A DNA stretch of 64,000 bases from the NCBI RefSeq assembly GCF_900096755.1, contig NZ_LT615227.1:899515-963514 (forward strand), given 5' to 3'. Position 1 is the stretch's first letter; every line of letters begins with the position of its first letter. Source of the DNA: Polynucleobacter necessarius (GTDB lineage Bacteria > Pseudomonadota > Gammaproteobacteria > Burkholderiales > Burkholderiaceae). The notes beneath the pieces were generated by a model. The model had not been told where the DNA came from and searched no databases. It saw only the letters and a program-made list of their open reading frames with translations. The position numbers were made by a program, and so were the translations under genes. Below are positions 63,839 to 64,000 of this stretch, in pieces.

Positions 63839-64000
63839 ATGATTAAATTGCATAATATTTTTATACTTCTTATCTCTCAAGTAAGTATCTTATCTTATCT
63901 TATCTCCTCTTACGCAGAGCACAATTTCGATGAGACTCAAAGGTTAGTTATAAAACTTATTTTTTTATTTTTTTGGACTTTTTCATATTTTGTATCATTT
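63839..64000 (+). CDS. membrane protein, 3'-partial
   Basis: An ORF open from ATG 63839 to the right edge: MIKLHNIFILLISQVSILSY, then a mixed segment EHNFDETQRLVIK, then a second hydrophobic helix. It looks like the start of a polytopic membrane protein such as a polymerase. A TATCT pentamer repeat lies inside the first helix. Family cannot be named from 54 residues. Confidence 0.5.
   Translation, partial: MIKLHNIFILLISQVSILSYLISSYAEHNFDETQRLVIKLIFLFFWTFSYFVSF
63886..63905 (+). repeat. TATCT pentamer repeat, four copies, within the start of a membrane protein ORF
   Basis: Four exact TATCT units in tandem code for part of the first hydrophobic segment. As five is not a multiple of three, gain or loss of a unit would shift the reading frame. 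Confidence 0.85.

Overview
The window looks like a chromosome segment of a Polynucleobacter-like betaproteobacterium (Burkholderiaceae). This is inferred from protein sequences and gene order (tolQRAB-pal-cpoB, ribBA-ribH-nusB, exbBD-lpxK-Trm112-kdsB-adk); no search was run. Almost all non-coding gaps are short, the left and right ends cut through genes, and I saw no tRNA, rRNA, CRISPR array or insertion sequence.

Layout. 0-9.8 kb: UDP-xylose synthase, trmB, gabD, then the riboflavin genes ribBA-ribH-nusB (minus) and ribD-ribE (plus), separated by a four-gene cluster of minor type IV pilins. 9.8-15.2 kb: queC and the Tol-Pal envelope operon (minus). 15.2-28.1 kb: housekeeping genes glyA, nrdR, a gmd paralogue, adk, kdsB, a Trm112-like protein, lpxK, exbD, exbB, xseA, murB, yajQ, xerD, plsY, a MAPEG protein and folE. 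28.1-30 kb: a small lipoprotein, a HiPIP, an HPP membrane protein and a small ORF. 30-64 kb: a large surface-polysaccharide region. It starts with manC-gmd-fcl (GDP-L-fucose), followed by a propeller protein, polymerase/ligase, flippase, glycosyltransferases, an initiating phosphoglycosyltransferase, a second ligase-like protein and a Wzz-like protein. Then comes a complete CMP-legionaminic-acid-type pathway (legB, legC, legH, legI, legG, legX/ptmE, legF). It is extended by a class-III PLP aminotransferase, an SDR and three Gfo/Idh/MocA oxidoreductases, and followed by a possible sialyltransferase-like enzyme, a second flippase, a glycosyltransferase, a fucose-synthase-like epimerase, an FkbM methyltransferase and an acyltransferase-3/SGNH protein.

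How the genes fit together. The 30-64 kb region can make two unusual activated sugars (GDP-L-fucose and a CMP-nonulosonate), start a glycan on undecaprenyl phosphate, flip, polymerise and ligate it, and decorate it with methyl and acyl groups. The most interesting part is the extension of the nonulosonate operon (51.2-57.5 kb). Its oxidoreductases and aminotransferase have no place in the standard legionaminic acid route and may make a modified nonulosonate.

A second theme is gene damage. DUF2721, queC, xseA, folE, the HPP gene, a small ORF, the propeller gene and the acyltransferase are all frameshifted. Most lesions would be repaired by adding one base to a homopolymer run. xseA carries a 5-bp tandem duplication plus an amber codon, and a pilW-like prepilin leader carries an ochre codon, neither of which is a homopolymer slip. 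This fits either homopolymer errors in the assembly, or real gene erosion as known for Polynucleobacter endosymbionts of ciliates, or both. The sequence alone cannot decide.
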